From Azospirillum halopraeferens DSM 3675 (GTDB lineage: Bacteria; Pseudomonadota; Alphaproteobacteria; Azospirillales; Azospirillaceae), in contig NZ_AUCF01000001.1 in NCBI RefSeq assembly GCF_000429625.1, forward strand, positions 714,220 through 778,219: DNA of 64,000 bases, read 5' to 3'. The position numbers and the translations under genes are program-made. Of this stretch, positions 47,582 through 58,034 are shown piece after piece; the stretch's first letter is position 1, and the number at the start of each line of letters is the position of its first letter. The notes under the pieces are model-generated. The model had not been told where the DNA came from. It saw only the letters and a list, made by a program, of their open reading frames with translations, and did not search any database.

Positions 47582-48551
47582 CCACGCACCCCACGTTCTG
47601 GCTCTTCAGTTCGGTGCAGATGGCGCGGGCCCGGTCCTCGTCCACGCTGCCGGCGCGCACCCGATAGTAGACTCCGCGTTCCCCCAGGTCGGCCCTGGTG
47701 AACTGCGGGGTCAGACCGGACAGCGCGCCGGAGTAGCGGCTGGCCAGGCGTTTCCATTCCGCTTCCGCCTCCGCCTCGCTGCGCACCGAGGCAAGCTGCA
47801 CCCGCCAGCCCCCGGCGGGGGCCACCGGGGCCGGCGGCCGGGCCGCCGCAACCGCCGGGGCCGGAGCCGGTGCCGCCGAGGGAGCCGGTGCCGCCGCGGG
47901 CGCGGCGGCGGGCGGCGGAGCCGGCGGCTTCGGGGCGGGCGACACACGGGCCGGCGGCGGCGCAGCCGGCGCCTCGCGGACCGCCGGCGGCAGGGTGAAG
48001 GCCGGCTCCTCCTCCGGGTAGTCGTCCTCCACCGGCATGGGGATGGCCGTCACGCGGACGTTGGCGGCCGGCGGGATCGGCTCCTCCGGCACCTCGCGGG
48101 GCACGGTGGCGGTGGCGCCCGGCGGCGGCACGATCTGCGCCACCGACGGCGCCACCGGCACGGGCGGCGGCGGCGGCACGGCGGGCGTCACCACCGGCCG
48201 CGGCAACGGCTGCTCGGGCGGCGGCAGCAGGCGCTCCACCGACGGCCCGCGGGGGCCGGGGTTGAGGCGGTCGTACACCATCTTGTCCTGGTGCGGCACG
48301 TCCATGCCGCCCGGCTCCTGCGGACGCATCTTGGTCGGCGTGGCGTCGGCCTGGATCAGCGGCACGCCGCCGGACTGGACGACGCGGTCATCGCCGCCGC
48401 CGAAGCCGATGACGATGATGCCGGTGAACAGCACCACCGCCACCGCCGCCGCGGCGAAGGTCAGCAGACCGCGGCGCCCTCGCCGGCGTCCCGGCTGGAA
48501 CCGGCCGTAGGCATCCGCGGCGAAGGTCGCATCGGCCTCGAAACGCGTCAT
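47568..48551 (-). CDS. SPOR-domain cell-division-type membrane protein
   Basis: A 327-aa protein: cytoplasmic basic N-terminus, one membrane helix ([20 protein letters not shown]), a long Pro/Ala-rich periplasmic linker, and a C-terminal SPOR domain (residues ~245-327; [20 protein letters not shown] ... [20 protein letters not shown]). SPOR domains bind denuded glycan at the division septum. It lies between argS (ATGA overlap) and nagZ, a standard alphaproteobacterial order. Confidence 0.9.
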   Translation of the reverse strand: MTRFEADATFAADAYGRFQPGRRRGRRGLLTFAAAAVAVVLFTGIIVIGFGGGDDRVVQSGGVPLIQADATPTKMRPQEPGGMDVPHQDKMVYDRLNPGPRGPSVERLLPPPEQPLPRPVVTPAVPPPPPVPVAPSVAQIVPPPGATATVPREVPEEPIPPAANVRVTAIPMPVEDDYPEEEPAFTLPPAVREAPAAPPPARVSPAPKPPAPPPAAAPAAAPAPSAAPAPAPAVAAARPPAPVAPAGGWRVQLASVRSEAEAEAEWKRLASRYSGALSGLTPQFTRADLGERGVYYRVRAGSVDEDRARAICTELKSQNVGCVVVRP

Positions 48552-50302
48552 CGCATCTCCTCCACCGGTTCCACCCCCATCACGCCCAGGCCCGACGCGA
48601 TGACCGTGGCGACCGCCGTGATCATGGCAAGGCGCGCCAGCGTCGCCGGCTCGTCCCCGTCCACCAGGAAGCGCAGCGTGGCGTCGTCACGGCCCTTGTT
48701 CCACAGGGCGTGGAAGTCCGATGCGAGGTCGTAGAGGTAGAAGGCGACGCGGTGGGGCTCGTGCGCCTCGGCGGCGGCCTCCACCAGGCGCGGCCACAGG
48801 GCCATGCGCTTGATCAGCGTCAGCTCCGCCTCGTCCTCCAGGGGGCCGAGGTCGACCGCCGCCAGCGCCGCCGGCGAGAGATCACGGCCCGGCATCGCCC
48901 CGGCGGCGTGGCGCAGGACGGAGCGGCAGCGCGCGTGGGCGTACTGGACGTAGAAGACCGGATTGTCCTTCGACTGCTCCTTGACCTTGTCGTAGTCGAA
49001 TTCCAGCGTCTGGTCGTTGCGCCGGGTCAGCATGATGAAGCGGACGATGTCGCGCCCCACCTCGTCGATCACGTCGCGCAGGGTGACGAAGGTGCCGGCC
49101 CGCTTGGACATCTTGACCGGCTGGCCGTTCTGCATGAGGTGGACGAGCTGGCAGAGCTTGACGTCCAGCGCCGCCTTGCCCTCGGTGATCGCCGCGGTCG
49201 CCGCCTGCATGCGCCGGACATAGCCGCCGTGGTCGGCGCCCCACACGTCGATCAGGGTGGAGAAGCCGCGCCGGCACTTGTCGTGGTGATAGGCGATGTC
49301 GTTCGAGAAATAGGTGAAGGAGCCGTCGGATTTCTTCAGCGGACGGTCGACGTCGTCGCCGAAGTCGGTGGAACGGAACAGGGTCTGCGGCCGCGGCTCC
49401 CAGTCGTCGGGCTTCTTGCCCTTGGGGGGCTCCAGCACGCCGACGTAGATCAGGCCGCGGTCCTCCAGCGTCTTCAGGGCGACGTCCACGGCCCCGGCGG
49501 CGACCAGCGCCCGTTCCGACGTGTAGACGTCCATGGTGATGCCAAGGGCGCCGAGATCGTCGCGGATCCACTCCATGATCCGGGCGATGGCGAAGTCGCG
49601 GCAGGCGGGCAGCCAGTCCGCTTCCGGCGCGTCGAGCCAGCGCGGCCCGTCCTGCGCCGCCAGCGCCTGGCCGACGTCCTTCAGGTACTCGCCCGGATAG
49701 AGACCGGCGGGGATGTCGCCGATGGCCTCGCCCAGCGCCTCCCGGTAGCGCAGGTAGGTGGAGCGGGCCAGCACCTCCACCTGGGCGCCGGCGTCGTTGA
49801 TGTAGTACTCGCGGGTAACCTTGTGGCCGGCCTTCTCCAGCAGCGCCGCCAGGGCGTCGCCGAACACGGCGCCGCGGCCGTGGGCGGCGTGCAGCGGCCC
49901 CGTGGGGTTGGCGGAAACGTACTCCACGTTCACCGGCGCGCCGCGGCCCAGGTCGCTGTCGCCGTAGGCGGTGCCGGCGGCGAGGATGTCGGCAATGCGG
50001 GCGCGCCACACCGACGGCGCCAGGCGCAGGTTGACGAAGCCGGGGCCGGCGATCTCCACCGCCGTCACGCCGGGGTGCGCCTTCAGCTTCTCGGCCAGCA
50101 GCTCGGCCAGCTTGCGCGGCGGCTGGCCCGCGGGCTTGGCCAGCACCATGGCGGCGTTGGTCGACAGGTCGCCGTGCGCCGCCTCGCGCGGCGGCTCCAC
50201 CGTCACGCGGGCGGTGTCGAGGCCGGCGGGGAGCCGGCCCTCCGCCGCCAGTTCCTCAAGGATCGTGCGGACGTCGTTCTCGAAAGCCTTGAAGATGTTC
50301 AT
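48548..50302 (-). CDS. argS: arginyl-tRNA synthetase
   Basis: A 584-aa class I synthetase. The HIGH-type motif is in [20 protein letters not shown] and the KMSKS-type motif is [15 protein letters not shown], both intact. It has the N-terminal Arg-S additional domain and C-terminal DALR anticodon-binding domain. ATG 50302 lies 3 nt after the dgt stop; the 3' end overlaps the SPOR gene by 4 bp, so dgt-argS-SPOR-nagZ are likely one transcript. Confidence 0.96.
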   Translation of the reverse strand: MNIFKAFENDVRTILEELAAEGRLPAGLDTARVTVEPPREAAHGDLSTNAAMVLAKPAGQPPRKLAELLAEKLKAHPGVTAVEIAGPGFVNLRLAPSVWRARIADILAAGTAYGDSDLGRGAPVNVEYVSANPTGPLHAAHGRGAVFGDALAALLEKAGHKVTREYYINDAGAQVEVLARSTYLRYREALGEAIGDIPAGLYPGEYLKDVGQALAAQDGPRWLDAPEADWLPACRDFAIARIMEWIRDDLGALGITMDVYTSERALVAAGAVDVALKTLEDRGLIYVGVLEPPKGKKPDDWEPRPQTLFRSTDFGDDVDRPLKKSDGSFTYFSNDIAYHHDKCRRGFSTLIDVWGADHGGYVRRMQAATAAITEGKAALDVKLCQLVHLMQNGQPVKMSKRAGTFVTLRDVIDEVGRDIVRFIMLTRRNDQTLEFDYDKVKEQSKDNPVFYVQYAHARCRSVLRHAAGAMPGRDLSPAALAAVDLGPLEDEAELTLIKRMALWPRLVEAAAEAHEPHRVAFYLYDLASDFHALWNKGRDDATLRFLVDGDEPATLARLAMITAVATVIASGLGVMGVEPVEEMR

Positions 50303-50305
50303 CGG

Positions 50306-51520
50306 TCAGGTCTTGGCATCCATGTCGAAGAGTCGGGCGTACTCGGCCAGGGCGAAGCGGTCGGTCATGCCGGCGATGTAGTCGGCGACCAGGCGCGCGC
50401 GCACCGCGGGGTCCCCCCCGGCCGCACCGTTCTGTGCCTCCAGCTCCGCCTGCCACTGGGTGGGCAGGCAGTTGGGCTCGGCCATGAACAGCTCGAACAG
50501 GGCGCGCACCACGCGCTTGCACTTGCTCATCTCCCGGTTCACCCGGTAATGGCGGTACATGCGCTGCTTCAGGAAGGCGCGCAAGGGCCGTTGATCGGCC
50601 AGCATCGGTTCCGAGAAGGCCACCACCATGTGCGGCGCCGCCCGCACCTCGGCGGCGGAGGCCGGCCGGAGGTCGGCCAGGCGGCGGCGCGTCTCGGCCA
50701 GCAGGTCGCCGACCATGCGGTCGATCAGGCGGCGCACCGTCTCGTGGATCAACCGGCTGCGCTCCAGCCCCGGATGGCGGTCGCAGACCTCGCGCACGAT
50801 GGGACCCAGCATGGGCAGTTCGGCCACCTCGTCGACGGAGAACAGGCCGGCGCGCAGGCCGTCGTCGATGTCGTGGTTGTTGTAGGCGATGTCGTCGGCG
50901 AGGGCCGCCACCTGCGCCTCGGCCCCGGGGTTGGTCCCCAGTTCCAGGTCCCACACCGCACGGAAGGCACGGATGGTGACGGGCAGGTCCGTCCCGGGCG
51001 GCGGGGGCAGCAGCGGGCCGTTGTGCTTGACCACCCCCTCCAGCGTCTCCCAGGTCAGGTTCAGCCCGTCGAAGTCGGCGTAGCGTCGCTCCAGCCGGGT
51101 GAGGATGCGCAGGGTCTGGTCGTTGTGGCTGAAGCCGCCGTAGGGCTCCATGCAGGCGTTCAGGGCGTCCTCGCCGGCATGGCCGAAGGGGGTGTGGCCC
51201 AGGTCGTGGGCCAGGGCCACCGCCTCCGCCAGGTCCTCGTTCAGGCCCAGCACCCGGCTGATGGAGCGCGCGATCTGCGCCACCTCCAGGCTGTGGGTCA
51301 GGCGGGTGCGGTAATAGTCGCCCTCGTGATAGACGAAGACCTGCGTCTTGTATTTCAGTTTGCGGAACGCCCCGGAATGGACGATGCGGTCGCGGTCGCG
51401 CTGGAAGCACGACCGCGTCGGGCTCTCAGCCTCGGCCACCAGCCGCCCGCGGCTCCCCGCGGGGATGCAGGCGTAGGGCGCCGGGGGAACCGGTCCATCG
51501 GGTTGCACGGTTTCGCTCAT
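50306..51520 (-). CDS. deoxyguanosinetriphosphate triphosphohydrolase-like protein
   Basis: A 404-aa HD-domain dNTPase. Metal ligands lie in RTRLTHSLEVAQIARSI, ALAHDLGHTPFGHAGEDAL (the HD pair) and further Asp in AYNNHDIDDGLRAGL. It converts dNTP to deoxynucleoside and triphosphate. Family members with this length are the dgt-like group next to argS in alphaproteobacteria. It is divergent from erpA. Confidence 0.93.
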   Translation of the reverse strand: MSETVQPDGPVPPAPYACIPAGSRGRLVAEAESPTRSCFQRDRDRIVHSGAFRKLKYKTQVFVYHEGDYYRTRLTHSLEVAQIARSISRVLGLNEDLAEAVALAHDLGHTPFGHAGEDALNACMEPYGGFSHNDQTLRILTRLERRYADFDGLNLTWETLEGVVKHNGPLLPPPPGTDLPVTIRAFRAVWDLELGTNPGAEAQVAALADDIAYNNHDIDDGLRAGLFSVDEVAELPMLGPIVREVCDRHPGLERSRLIHETVRRLIDRMVGDLLAETRRRLADLRPASAAEVRAAPHMVVAFSEPMLADQRPLRAFLKQRMYRHYRVNREMSKCKRVVRALFELFMAEPNCLPTQWQAELEAQNGAAGGDPAVRARLVADYIAGMTDRFALAEYARLFDMDAKT

Positions 51521-51637
51521 GGCGCGGACACTACCGCCGGGCGTCGCGCCGCGCCACCCCCTTTGCGAATCCCCCGGACCGGCTTACATTCCACCCTTGA
51601 GGGTTTCCAATCGCAGTGCAGCAAGGGGGTCACATCC

Positions 51638-51988
51638 ATGTCCGATACCGCCACGGCGGAGCGGGTGCTCCACATCTCCGACAGCGCGGCCCGGCGGGTG
51701 GCGTTCCTGGTGGAGCAGGAGGGCAAGCCCGGCACCATGCTGCGCCTGACCGTGTCGGGCGGCGGCTGTTCCGGATTCCAGTACGGCTTCACCTTCGACG
51801 ATGCCGTGAACGCCGACGACATCGTGTTCGAGAACGGCGGCACCCGGGTGGTCACCGACGACTGCTCGCTCGACCTGCTGGACGGCGCGACGCTGGACTT
51901 CGTGGAGGACCTGATGGGCGCCTCCTTCCAGATCCGCAACCCCAACGCCAAGTCGTCCTGCGGCTGCGGCAGCTCCTTCGGCGTCTGA
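51638..51988 (+). CDS. erpA: iron-sulfur cluster insertion protein ErpA
   Basis: A 116-aa A-type carrier. The three ligand Cys are in SGGGCSGFQYGF and KSSCGCGSSFGV (Cys-x(n)-Cys-Gly-Cys). It passes clusters to apo-proteins. AAGGGGG lies upstream of ATG 51638. It precedes xthA by 17 nt, probably one transcript. Confidence 0.93.
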   Translation: MSDTATAERVLHISDSAARRVAFLVEQEGKPGTMLRLTVSGGGCSGFQYGFTFDDAVNADDIVFENGGTRVVTDDCSLDLLDGATLDFVEDLMGASFQIRNPNAKSSCGCGSSFGV

Positions 51989-52005
51989 GCGGCGGACCGT
52001 CCCCC

Positions 52006-52824
52006 GTGAAGATCGCCACCTGGAACGTGAATTCCGCCAAGGCGCGGCTGCCCCTGATCCTGGACTGGCTGCGCGCGGCATCCCCCGACGTCGCCCTGTT
52101 CCAGGAGATCAAGTGCGAGACCGCGGCCTTCCCCGCCGCCGCCTTCGAGGACATCGGCTACCACGTCACCGCCGTTGGGCAGAAGACCTACAACGGCGTG
52201 GCCCTGCTGTCGAAGACGCCGGCCACCGACGTGCTGGACCGCCTGCCGGGGGAGCCGGAGGACGCACAGGCGCGCTATGTCGAGGCCACCGTGGGGCCGC
52301 TGCGCGTCGCCTCGCTCTACCTGCCCAACGGCAACCCCGCGCCGGGCGACAAGTACGACTACAAGCTGCGCTGGATGGACCGGCTGATCGACCACACCCG
52401 CGGCCTGCTGGCCCGCGAGGTGCCGTTCGTGCTGGGCGGTGACTACAACGTCATTCCCGAGCCGCGCGACGTCTACGACCCCGTGGGGTGGAGCATGGAC
52501 GCCCTGTTCCGCCGCGAGACGCGGGCGAAGTTCCGCACGCTGGTCAACCTCGGCCTGACCGACGCCTACCGCGCCCTGCACGACGACGACGAGGCGTACA
52601 CGTTCTGGGATTACCAGGCCGGCTGCTGGCCGCGCAACCGGGGCCTGCGCATCGACCATTTCCTGCTGTCGCCGGGTGCGGCCGACCGACTGGCCGGCTG
52701 CACCATCGACCGCCGCCCGCGCGCGGCCGAGAAGGCCTCGGACCACACGCCCGTGGTGCTGGACCTGGATGTGGAACGGGACATCGAACGGGACATGGCG
52801 ACCGGCAACGCCAATCCCGGCTAA
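52006..52824 (+). CDS. xthA: exodeoxyribonuclease III
   Basis: A 272-aa AP endonuclease/3' exonuclease for base-excision repair. Active-site segments: ATWNVNSAKARLP, VALFQEIKCE (metal Glu), LGGDYNVIPEPRDVYDP and RIDHFLLS, ending with KASDHTPVVLDL (Asp-His). The GTG start at 52006 gives the family N-terminus VKIATWNVNS. It follows erpA closely. Confidence 0.94.
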   Translation: MKIATWNVNSAKARLPLILDWLRAASPDVALFQEIKCETAAFPAAAFEDIGYHVTAVGQKTYNGVALLSKTPATDVLDRLPGEPEDAQARYVEATVGPLRVASLYLPNGNPAPGDKYDYKLRWMDRLIDHTRGLLAREVPFVLGGDYNVIPEPRDVYDPVGWSMDALFRRETRAKFRTLVNLGLTDAYRALHDDDEAYTFWDYQAGCWPRNRGLRIDHFLLSPGAADRLAGCTIDRRPRAAEKASDHTPVVLDLDVERDIERDMATGNANPG

Positions 52825-52909
52825 ATCTTTCATAAAGAGTGCATCGCGTATCAATAGCGATCTATGAGGGCGTTGCGCCCGGTCCGGAAGGGCATGCGGG
52901 ATCACGGAC

Positions 52910-53482
52910 ATGGTGTGGAGGCGGAGTTACGGTCGCGAAGAGGTCCGCGAACTCCTGGGCGCGCTGGAGGCCCAGGCGCGCGACGCCATGGCCCTGGCCG
53001 AGCGGGCGCAGCGCGACATGGACCAGGACCGTTTCGCCTCCTTCCTCGACTTCCGCAAGAAGGTGGAGGAGGTGCGCGCCCTGCTGGCGCTGACCGAAGA
53101 ACGGTTGCGTGGCCTGACCGACCGCAGGCTGGACGACCTGCGCGCCGAGTTCGAGCGGATGGACATCCTGTTGACGGGCCTGCTGGTGAAGTCCATGCGC
53201 GATTATTTCGCCGGCATGCGCGACGACCAGGTGCTGCCGATCGGGGCGCGCGAACTGTTCGAGCCGGAAGTGCGCAATCTGGAACAGATCCGCACCAAGC
53301 TGACCCGGCCGCCCTTCGCCGAGCGGATCGGTGACGGCGTCATGGCCGACCTGGAGGAAACCCTGGCACTGATCCGCAAGACCATCAGCCGCGCCCCCGC
53401 CCTGCCCGACTTCTCCGACGCCCCCACCGCGCCCAAACCGCTGAAGCGCCTGCGCAACCTGGCCCGCACCATCCGCAATTGA
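52910..53482 (+). CDS. helical protein of unknown function
   Basis: A 190-aa protein, almost wholly helical with heptad-like charge spacing (VRELLGALEAQARDAMALAE, VRALLALTEERLRGL). No membrane segment or signal peptide. No family recognised. It lies 85 nt after xthA and 100 nt before tRNA-Ser on the same strand. The start has a poor ribosome-binding site and could be later. Codon use and composition match neighbours, so it is likely real. Confidence 0.65.
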   Translation: MVWRRSYGREEVRELLGALEAQARDAMALAERAQRDMDQDRFASFLDFRKKVEEVRALLALTEERLRGLTDRRLDDLRAEFERMDILLTGLLVKSMRDYFAGMRDDQVLPIGARELFEPEVRNLEQIRTKLTRPPFAERIGDGVMADLEETLALIRKTISRAPALPDFSDAPTAPKPLKRLRNLARTIRN

Positions 53483-53582
53483 GACCGTCCCGCGGGCGTT
53501 GCCGGCCTGCCGGGAATCCCCCTGACAACCACCCTTGACCGCCACCGCCGGTCCCCCTACAACCGGTGCCGCGCTCCGGTAA

Positions 53583-53673
53583 GGATGGGTGGCCGAGCGG
53601 TTTAAGGCAGCGGTCTTGAAAACCGCCGTGGGTTAACAGCCCACCGTGGGTTCGAATCCCACCCCATCCGCCA
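53583..53673 (+). tRNA. tRNA-Ser (anticodon UGA)
   Basis: 91 nt including encoded CCA. The acceptor stem GGATGGG pairs with CCCATCC; the anticodon loop is CTTGAAA with TGA at 53617-53619; the long variable arm (GTGGGTTAACAGCCCAC) and TTCGAATC T loop are those of serine tRNA. Reads UCA codons. Confidence 0.97.
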
Positions 53674-53986
53674 TTTTGACTGAATGAGCCCGATCTGCGA
53701 ACGGCTTACCGTTGAACGCCTCCGACGGCTCTCCGCAGCCCCATATCTGAATACGACATGCGCCCCCGGCCATCCATGAAGGGACGTGCGCTATCGCCGT
53801 CAAATGTGTGAATGCCACCTCTCATACCTACAGCATCAGAATGATGCCGTAGGTCCACCCCTATCGATCAATGCAATGCATTGATCTGACGGGTTTCACG
53901 GCCGGAAACAGTGGAACGGATCTTTTCCCGACCGTATCAGACAAGAGGCTCCGCACTCTTTTGTGATAGAGACTCTGTTCTTCAGT
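53674..53986. other. 313-bp intergenic stretch holding a hairpin repeat
   Basis: It lies between tRNA-Ser and the 3' end of the quinone oxidoreductase gene. 53816-53939 is copy C of the modular hairpin repeat. The rest has no convincing gene; the minus-strand frame over the tRNA end (containing GVGFEPT) is the well-known antisense-tRNA artefact. Confidence 0.65.
53816..53939 (-). repeat. modular hairpin repeat, copy C
   Basis: On the minus strand: TGATACGGTCGGGAAA ... TTTCCGGCCGT (imperfect hairpin), then GATCAATGC-ATT-GCATTGATC, GATAGGGG, the hairpin CTACGGCATCA-TTC-TGATGCTGTAG, and GGTATGAGAGG. It is the longest of the four copies, with all modules. It starts 47 bp after the stop of the oxidoreductase gene rather than at it. 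Confidence 0.7.
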
Positions 53987-55003
53987 TTACACGGCCGTCA
54001 GGACAATCTTGCCCTGGATACTGCCGCGGGCGGCGCGCTCGTGTGCGTCGGATGCATCGGCAAGCGGGAACGTGCTGTCCAGGACGACGCGAACGGTCCC
54101 GTCATCAAGCAGGGGGGCCGCTTGCGCCAATTGCGCACCGCTCGAACGGACCTGCGTCGTCGAGACGGTGACACCCAGCCTTTCGGCTTCGCCGTAACCG
54201 GCAAAGCCCATCGGATACACCGGGAACAAAGCGCCGCCCCGCTTCAGGGTGCGCAGGAAGCGACCGGTGTCAGCACCGCCAACGGTATCAAGGACGAGAT
54301 CCACATCGCGCACGACCTCATGGGCCGCCGTCCCGGTGTGGTCAATGAACCGGTCAGCGCCGAGATCGCGCATCAGCTCCTCATTCTTGCCCGAAGCCAC
54401 GGCGATGACTCGAGCGCCCCGCCACGTCGCAAGTTGCACCGCCAGGTGGCCGACTCCGCCGCCGGCTCCGTTGACGAGAACCGTTTTGCCGGCCAGCGGC
54501 ACCGGTGCATGCCTGGACGCCTGGAACGGATTCGGCTCGTCGTGGCCCAACTCGATCAGGAACTGCCAAGCGGTGAGCAGCGACATGGGGGCGCCGGCCG
54601 CGTGGATATGATCGATGCCGGCCGGCTTCAGCGCCAGATCCGATGCCGGGACGCTGACATATTCGGCATAGGCCTTGCTGCCCTCCATGACATCACGGGG
54701 AAAGCGCACCATCGCAAAGACCTCATCGCCGACGCGGAAACCCTCCACACCATCGGTGACGGCCTCGATGACGCCGGACACATCCGATCCCGGGATGAGC
54801 GGAAACGTGGGACGCGGCTGCCATTCCGGAGGAAGCGATCGGTAGCCATCCCGAAGATACCAATCCGGCGGGTTGAGGCCGATCGCATGGACGCGGACCA
54901 ACACCTCGCCCGGTGCCGGAACGGGCCGCGGCGCATCCTCGTAACGCAGCACCTCGGGACCACCGAATGCGTGCAGCCGGACCGCCTTCATCATCTCGAC
55001 CAT
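53987..55003 (-). CDS. zinc-independent medium-chain dehydrogenase / quinone oxidoreductase
   Basis: A 338-aa NADPH-type oxidoreductase of the QOR group. The N-terminal segment MKAVRLHAFGGPEVLRYED is typical; the Rossmann motif is VLVNGAGGGVGHLAVQLATW. No cysteines of a structural zinc lobe are seen. ATG 55003 has GGGAGG about 10 nt upstream; nearby ATGs at 54994 and 54991 are options. It is divergent from a LysR regulator, which probably controls it. Confidence 0.88.
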   Translation of the reverse strand: MVEMMKAVRLHAFGGPEVLRYEDAPRPVPAPGEVLVRVHAIGLNPPDWYLRDGYRSLPPEWQPRPTFPLIPGSDVSGVIEAVTDGVEGFRVGDEVFAMVRFPRDVMEGSKAYAEYVSVPASDLALKPAGIDHIHAAGAPMSLLTAWQFLIELGHDEPNPFQASRHAPVPLAGKTVLVNGAGGGVGHLAVQLATWRGARVIAVASGKNEELMRDLGADRFIDHTGTAAHEVVRDVDLVLDTVGGADTGRFLRTLKRGGALFPVYPMGFAGYGEAERLGVTVSTTQVRSSGAQLAQAAPLLDDGTVRVVLDSTFPLADASDAHERAARGSIQGKIVLTAV

Positions 55004-55107
55004 GAGCCATTCCCTCCCGGATTCCAATGCCTGCCGGAGATGTAGCCCATTGCTCGGGAGTTGATAATCGCGCCCATATTCGCTTTAGTTATTCCATGAA
55101 GGAACAA

Positions 55108-56007
55108 ATGACGCTTGAACGACTGACCGGCCTGATCGCCTTCGCCCGCGTCGCCTCGTTGGGCAGCTTCACCGCGGCCGGCCGGGCCCTGTCGATTTCA
55201 CCGTCGGCGGTCAGCAAGAGCGTGCAGCGGCTGGAGCAGACCCTCGGCATATCGCTCCTCTCCCGCACCACACGTTCGCTGACGCTCACGCCGGAAGGGC
55301 GCGATGTGTATGAGCGTGCGCTTCGGCTGCTGCGCGAGGCCGACGAGATCGGGCAGTTGGCGATGACCGCGCGCTCGGAACCGTCAGGCACCCTGCGGAT
55401 TGCCGCTTCTCTGCCGATCGGTATCCATATGATCGCTCCCGCGCTGCCGGAGTTTCGCCGGCTTTATCCCAACGTCATGGTCGATCTTCGCCTGAGCGAT
55501 CACTTCGTCGATATTGTCGAAGAGGGCATCGACATCGCGGTGCGGATCGGTGAACTCGCGGACTCGCGATTGTTGTCGTGCCGGCTCGGGCCCCATCGAT
55601 TGTGCTGCTTCGCATCGCCGGCCTATCTGGCGGCGCGCGGCGTTCCCTCGCATCCCGACGATCTGGCGGGACACGAGACCACGAACCTCCGCTATCAAAG
55701 CAGCGGCCAGCTCTTGCGCTGGCCTTTCCGCCTCGGTGATCGCGAACTTGAAATCGTGCCGCCGTCCGGCATTATCGTGGATGCCAGCGAAGCGCTGATT
55801 GCGACGCTGGTTGCCGGTGGCGGCATCGGAATCAGCGCGCACTTCATCGCGGCTCCCTACGTCGGGCGCGGCGAACTGGTGCCGGTTCTGTCCGACTATG
55901 CGGTCGAGCAGCACAAGATCACCGCGGTCTGGCCGGAAAGCCGCCGTGCCAACCCGGCCGTGCGTGCCTTCCTGGCCTATCTGCAGGCGTCCTTCCGAAA
56001 CGGGTAG
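55108..56007 (+). CDS. LysR-family transcriptional regulator
   Basis: A 299-aa regulator. The winged helix-turn-helix is [20 protein letters not shown], then [20 protein letters not shown] and [16 protein letters not shown]. The C-terminal ligand-binding domain resembles the CrgA/DsdC-like group. ATG 55108 has AAGGA just upstream; an in-frame ATG at 55096 is an option. The divergent oxidoreductase gene shares its 104-bp upstream region, so it is the likely target. Confidence 0.92.
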   Translation: MTLERLTGLIAFARVASLGSFTAAGRALSISPSAVSKSVQRLEQTLGISLLSRTTRSLTLTPEGRDVYERALRLLREADEIGQLAMTARSEPSGTLRIAASLPIGIHMIAPALPEFRRLYPNVMVDLRLSDHFVDIVEEGIDIAVRIGELADSRLLSCRLGPHRLCCFASPAYLAARGVPSHPDDLAGHETTNLRYQSSGQLLRWPFRLGDRELEIVPPSGIIVDASEALIATLVAGGGIGISAHFIAAPYVGRGELVPVLSDYAVEQHKITAVWPESRRANPAVRAFLAYLQASFRNG

Positions 56008-56180
56008 CGCCTCCCGAATACATCCATCGTTCCCGGCAGCGTGACAACGGCCGCAGGCGGCGTGGATCGGGATGTGCCTTCGGGCCGGAACCGGGCGTTC
56101 TCCGTCCGCTCCGTCCCGAACGCGCAAACCATCCGGCCGCAGGTGGCGCCGGCGATTCCTTCGACGCCGCCCGCGCGCCG

Positions 56181-57863
56181 TTATGCGCTGCGCACCTGCT
56201 GGATGAAGTGTTCGACCTCGCGGCTGAGATTCTCGGAGTCGTGCAGCAGCGCACGCGACGCCTCCAGGACTTCGGATGCGGCCTTGCCGGTGCCTTCGGC
56301 GGCGTGCTGGACGCCGGCGATGCTGGAGGAGATCTCCTCCGTCCCCTGCGCCGCCTGCTGGACGTTGCGGGCGATCTCGCGCGTTGCGGCGTCCTGTTCC
56401 TCGATGGCGGCGGCGATGCCCGCGGCGATCTGGTTGATCTCGCCGATCGTCTGCGTGATCGTGCTGATCGCCCCGACGGCACCGCCGGTGGCCTGCTGCA
56501 TGGCGTCGATCTGCGCCGAGATCTCCTCCGTCGCCTTGCCGGTCTGGTTGGCCAGGTTCTTCACCTCGCTGGCCACCACGGCGAAGCCCTTGCCCGCCTC
56601 GCCGGCGCGCGCCGCCTCGATGGTGGCGTTCAGCGCCAGAAGATTGGTCTGGGCGGCGATGGAGTTGATGAGTTGCACCACGTCGCCGATGCTCCTGGCC
56701 TGATCGGCCAGGGACTGGATGGTAGTGTTGGTGGTCTGCGCATGGTCGGCGGCGCGCCGGGCGATGGCCGCGGACTCGTTCACCTGGCGGGTGATTTCGC
56801 CGATGGAACTGGCCATCTCCTCCGACGAGGCGGCGACGGTCTGCACGTTGGCCGAGGTCTGCTGCGTCGACGCGGCCACCGCGGTCGCCTGCACGCGGCT
56901 CTCGTTCGCCATGGCCGACAGGGTTTCGGAGTTGCCGCGCATCTGCGCGGCCGCCGTCGACACCTGCGCCACGACGGTCTTCACCGACGCCTCGAACCGG
57001 TCCGCCAGCTCGTGCATCAGCCGCTTGCGCTCCTCCTCGGCGCGCGCCTTCCGGGCGTCCTGCTCGGCCCGCAGACGGTCGGCCTCGATCAGGTTCTCCT
57101 TGAACACCTCCAGCGCCTTGGCCATGGCGCCCACCTCGTCACCGCGGTCCAGCCCCGGGACCTGCACCGTCTTATCGCCGCCGGCGATGGACCGCATGGC
57201 ATTGGTCATGGTGCGGACCGGCGTCGACACCCCGGTGATGATCAGCCAACAGGCCAGCGCGGCGAACAGACCGCCGCCGCCCATGGCGGCGACCATCAGC
57301 AGACGGGTCTGCTCGAACAGCGCGTTGCCGGCCCGGTTGGCCGCCGCCGCCCCGTCCGTGTTGACCCGGGTCAGGCGCCCCAACGCCTCCTTGACCTTGT
57401 CCATGTCCTCGCGCGAGCGGCCCTTGAACAGGGCGATCGCCTCCCCGTCGCGGTGCTGGGCGGAGAGCGCGACCAGCTCCCGGCTGGTGGCCATGTAGGC
57501 CTCCCACCGGCGCTTGTAATCCTGATAGCGGGTTCGCTCCTCCGGGCTCGCGATCAGCGGCTCATAGACCGCCTCGGTCTCCCGCAACTTGCTGAGGTAC
57601 CGGTTCATCAACCCGTCCGCCTCCGCCAGCTCCTGCGGGGTTTGGGCCAGGATGTGCCGTGCTTCGGTGACGCGGTAATCCGACGTGGTGGTGTCGATCA
57701 CACCCGTCCACCGGGTGGACGGGAGCCAGCTCTCCTCAAGTTCCGTCGACAAGCCGTGGATGGCGGCGATGCGGTCTATGGCGAACAGCCCCAGGCTGAC
57801 GATCAGGATCGCCAGGACGGAGAAGGCAAGCTGCAGCTTGGATCGGATGGTAACGGAGTTCAT
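56181..57863 (-). CDS. methyl-accepting chemotaxis protein
   Basis: A 560-aa receptor. It has a first membrane helix ([20 protein letters not shown]), a periplasmic four-helix-bundle ligand domain (~35-190), a second helix ([20 protein letters not shown]), HAMP with [20 protein letters not shown], and the signalling hairpin with tip [20 protein letters not shown] then [20 protein letters not shown]. No C-terminal CheR pentapeptide. ATG 57863. No che genes nearby; signal unknown. Confidence 0.93.
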   Translation of the reverse strand: MNSVTIRSKLQLAFSVLAILIVSLGLFAIDRIAAIHGLSTELEESWLPSTRWTGVIDTTTSDYRVTEARHILAQTPQELAEADGLMNRYLSKLRETEAVYEPLIASPEERTRYQDYKRRWEAYMATSRELVALSAQHRDGEAIALFKGRSREDMDKVKEALGRLTRVNTDGAAAANRAGNALFEQTRLLMVAAMGGGGLFAALACWLIITGVSTPVRTMTNAMRSIAGGDKTVQVPGLDRGDEVGAMAKALEVFKENLIEADRLRAEQDARKARAEEERKRLMHELADRFEASVKTVVAQVSTAAAQMRGNSETLSAMANESRVQATAVAASTQQTSANVQTVAASSEEMASSIGEITRQVNESAAIARRAADHAQTTNTTIQSLADQARSIGDVVQLINSIAAQTNLLALNATIEAARAGEAGKGFAVVASEVKNLANQTGKATEEISAQIDAMQQATGGAVGAISTITQTIGEINQIAAGIAAAIEEQDAATREIARNVQQAAQGTEEISSSIAGVQHAAEGTGKAASEVLEASRALLHDSENLSREVEHFIQQVRSA

Positions 57864-58034
57864 GGCGTTCCGGCCTCTCACTCGTCGGCGGACAGTTCGG
57901 TGCGCCCGCCCGGACGGTCCCGGAACCATAACGACCATTGCCTGATATGCAATTGACTTTAATCAAATCTTTGAATGCATAACACTTAATGGTTGCTCGC
58001 TACCGCCTCCGCTACCGCTGTTCGCGCACATCCC

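Noticed and set aside
48710..51988. 1092-aa open frame on the plus strand
   Set aside because: Antisense shadow of argS and dgt in GC-rich DNA; composition is biased and only its last 116 codons (erpA) are real.
53633..53818. 61-aa minus-strand frame ending DGVGFEPTVGC
   Set aside because: GVGFEPT is the known spurious peptide from antisense reading of tRNA genes; it overlaps tRNA-Ser.
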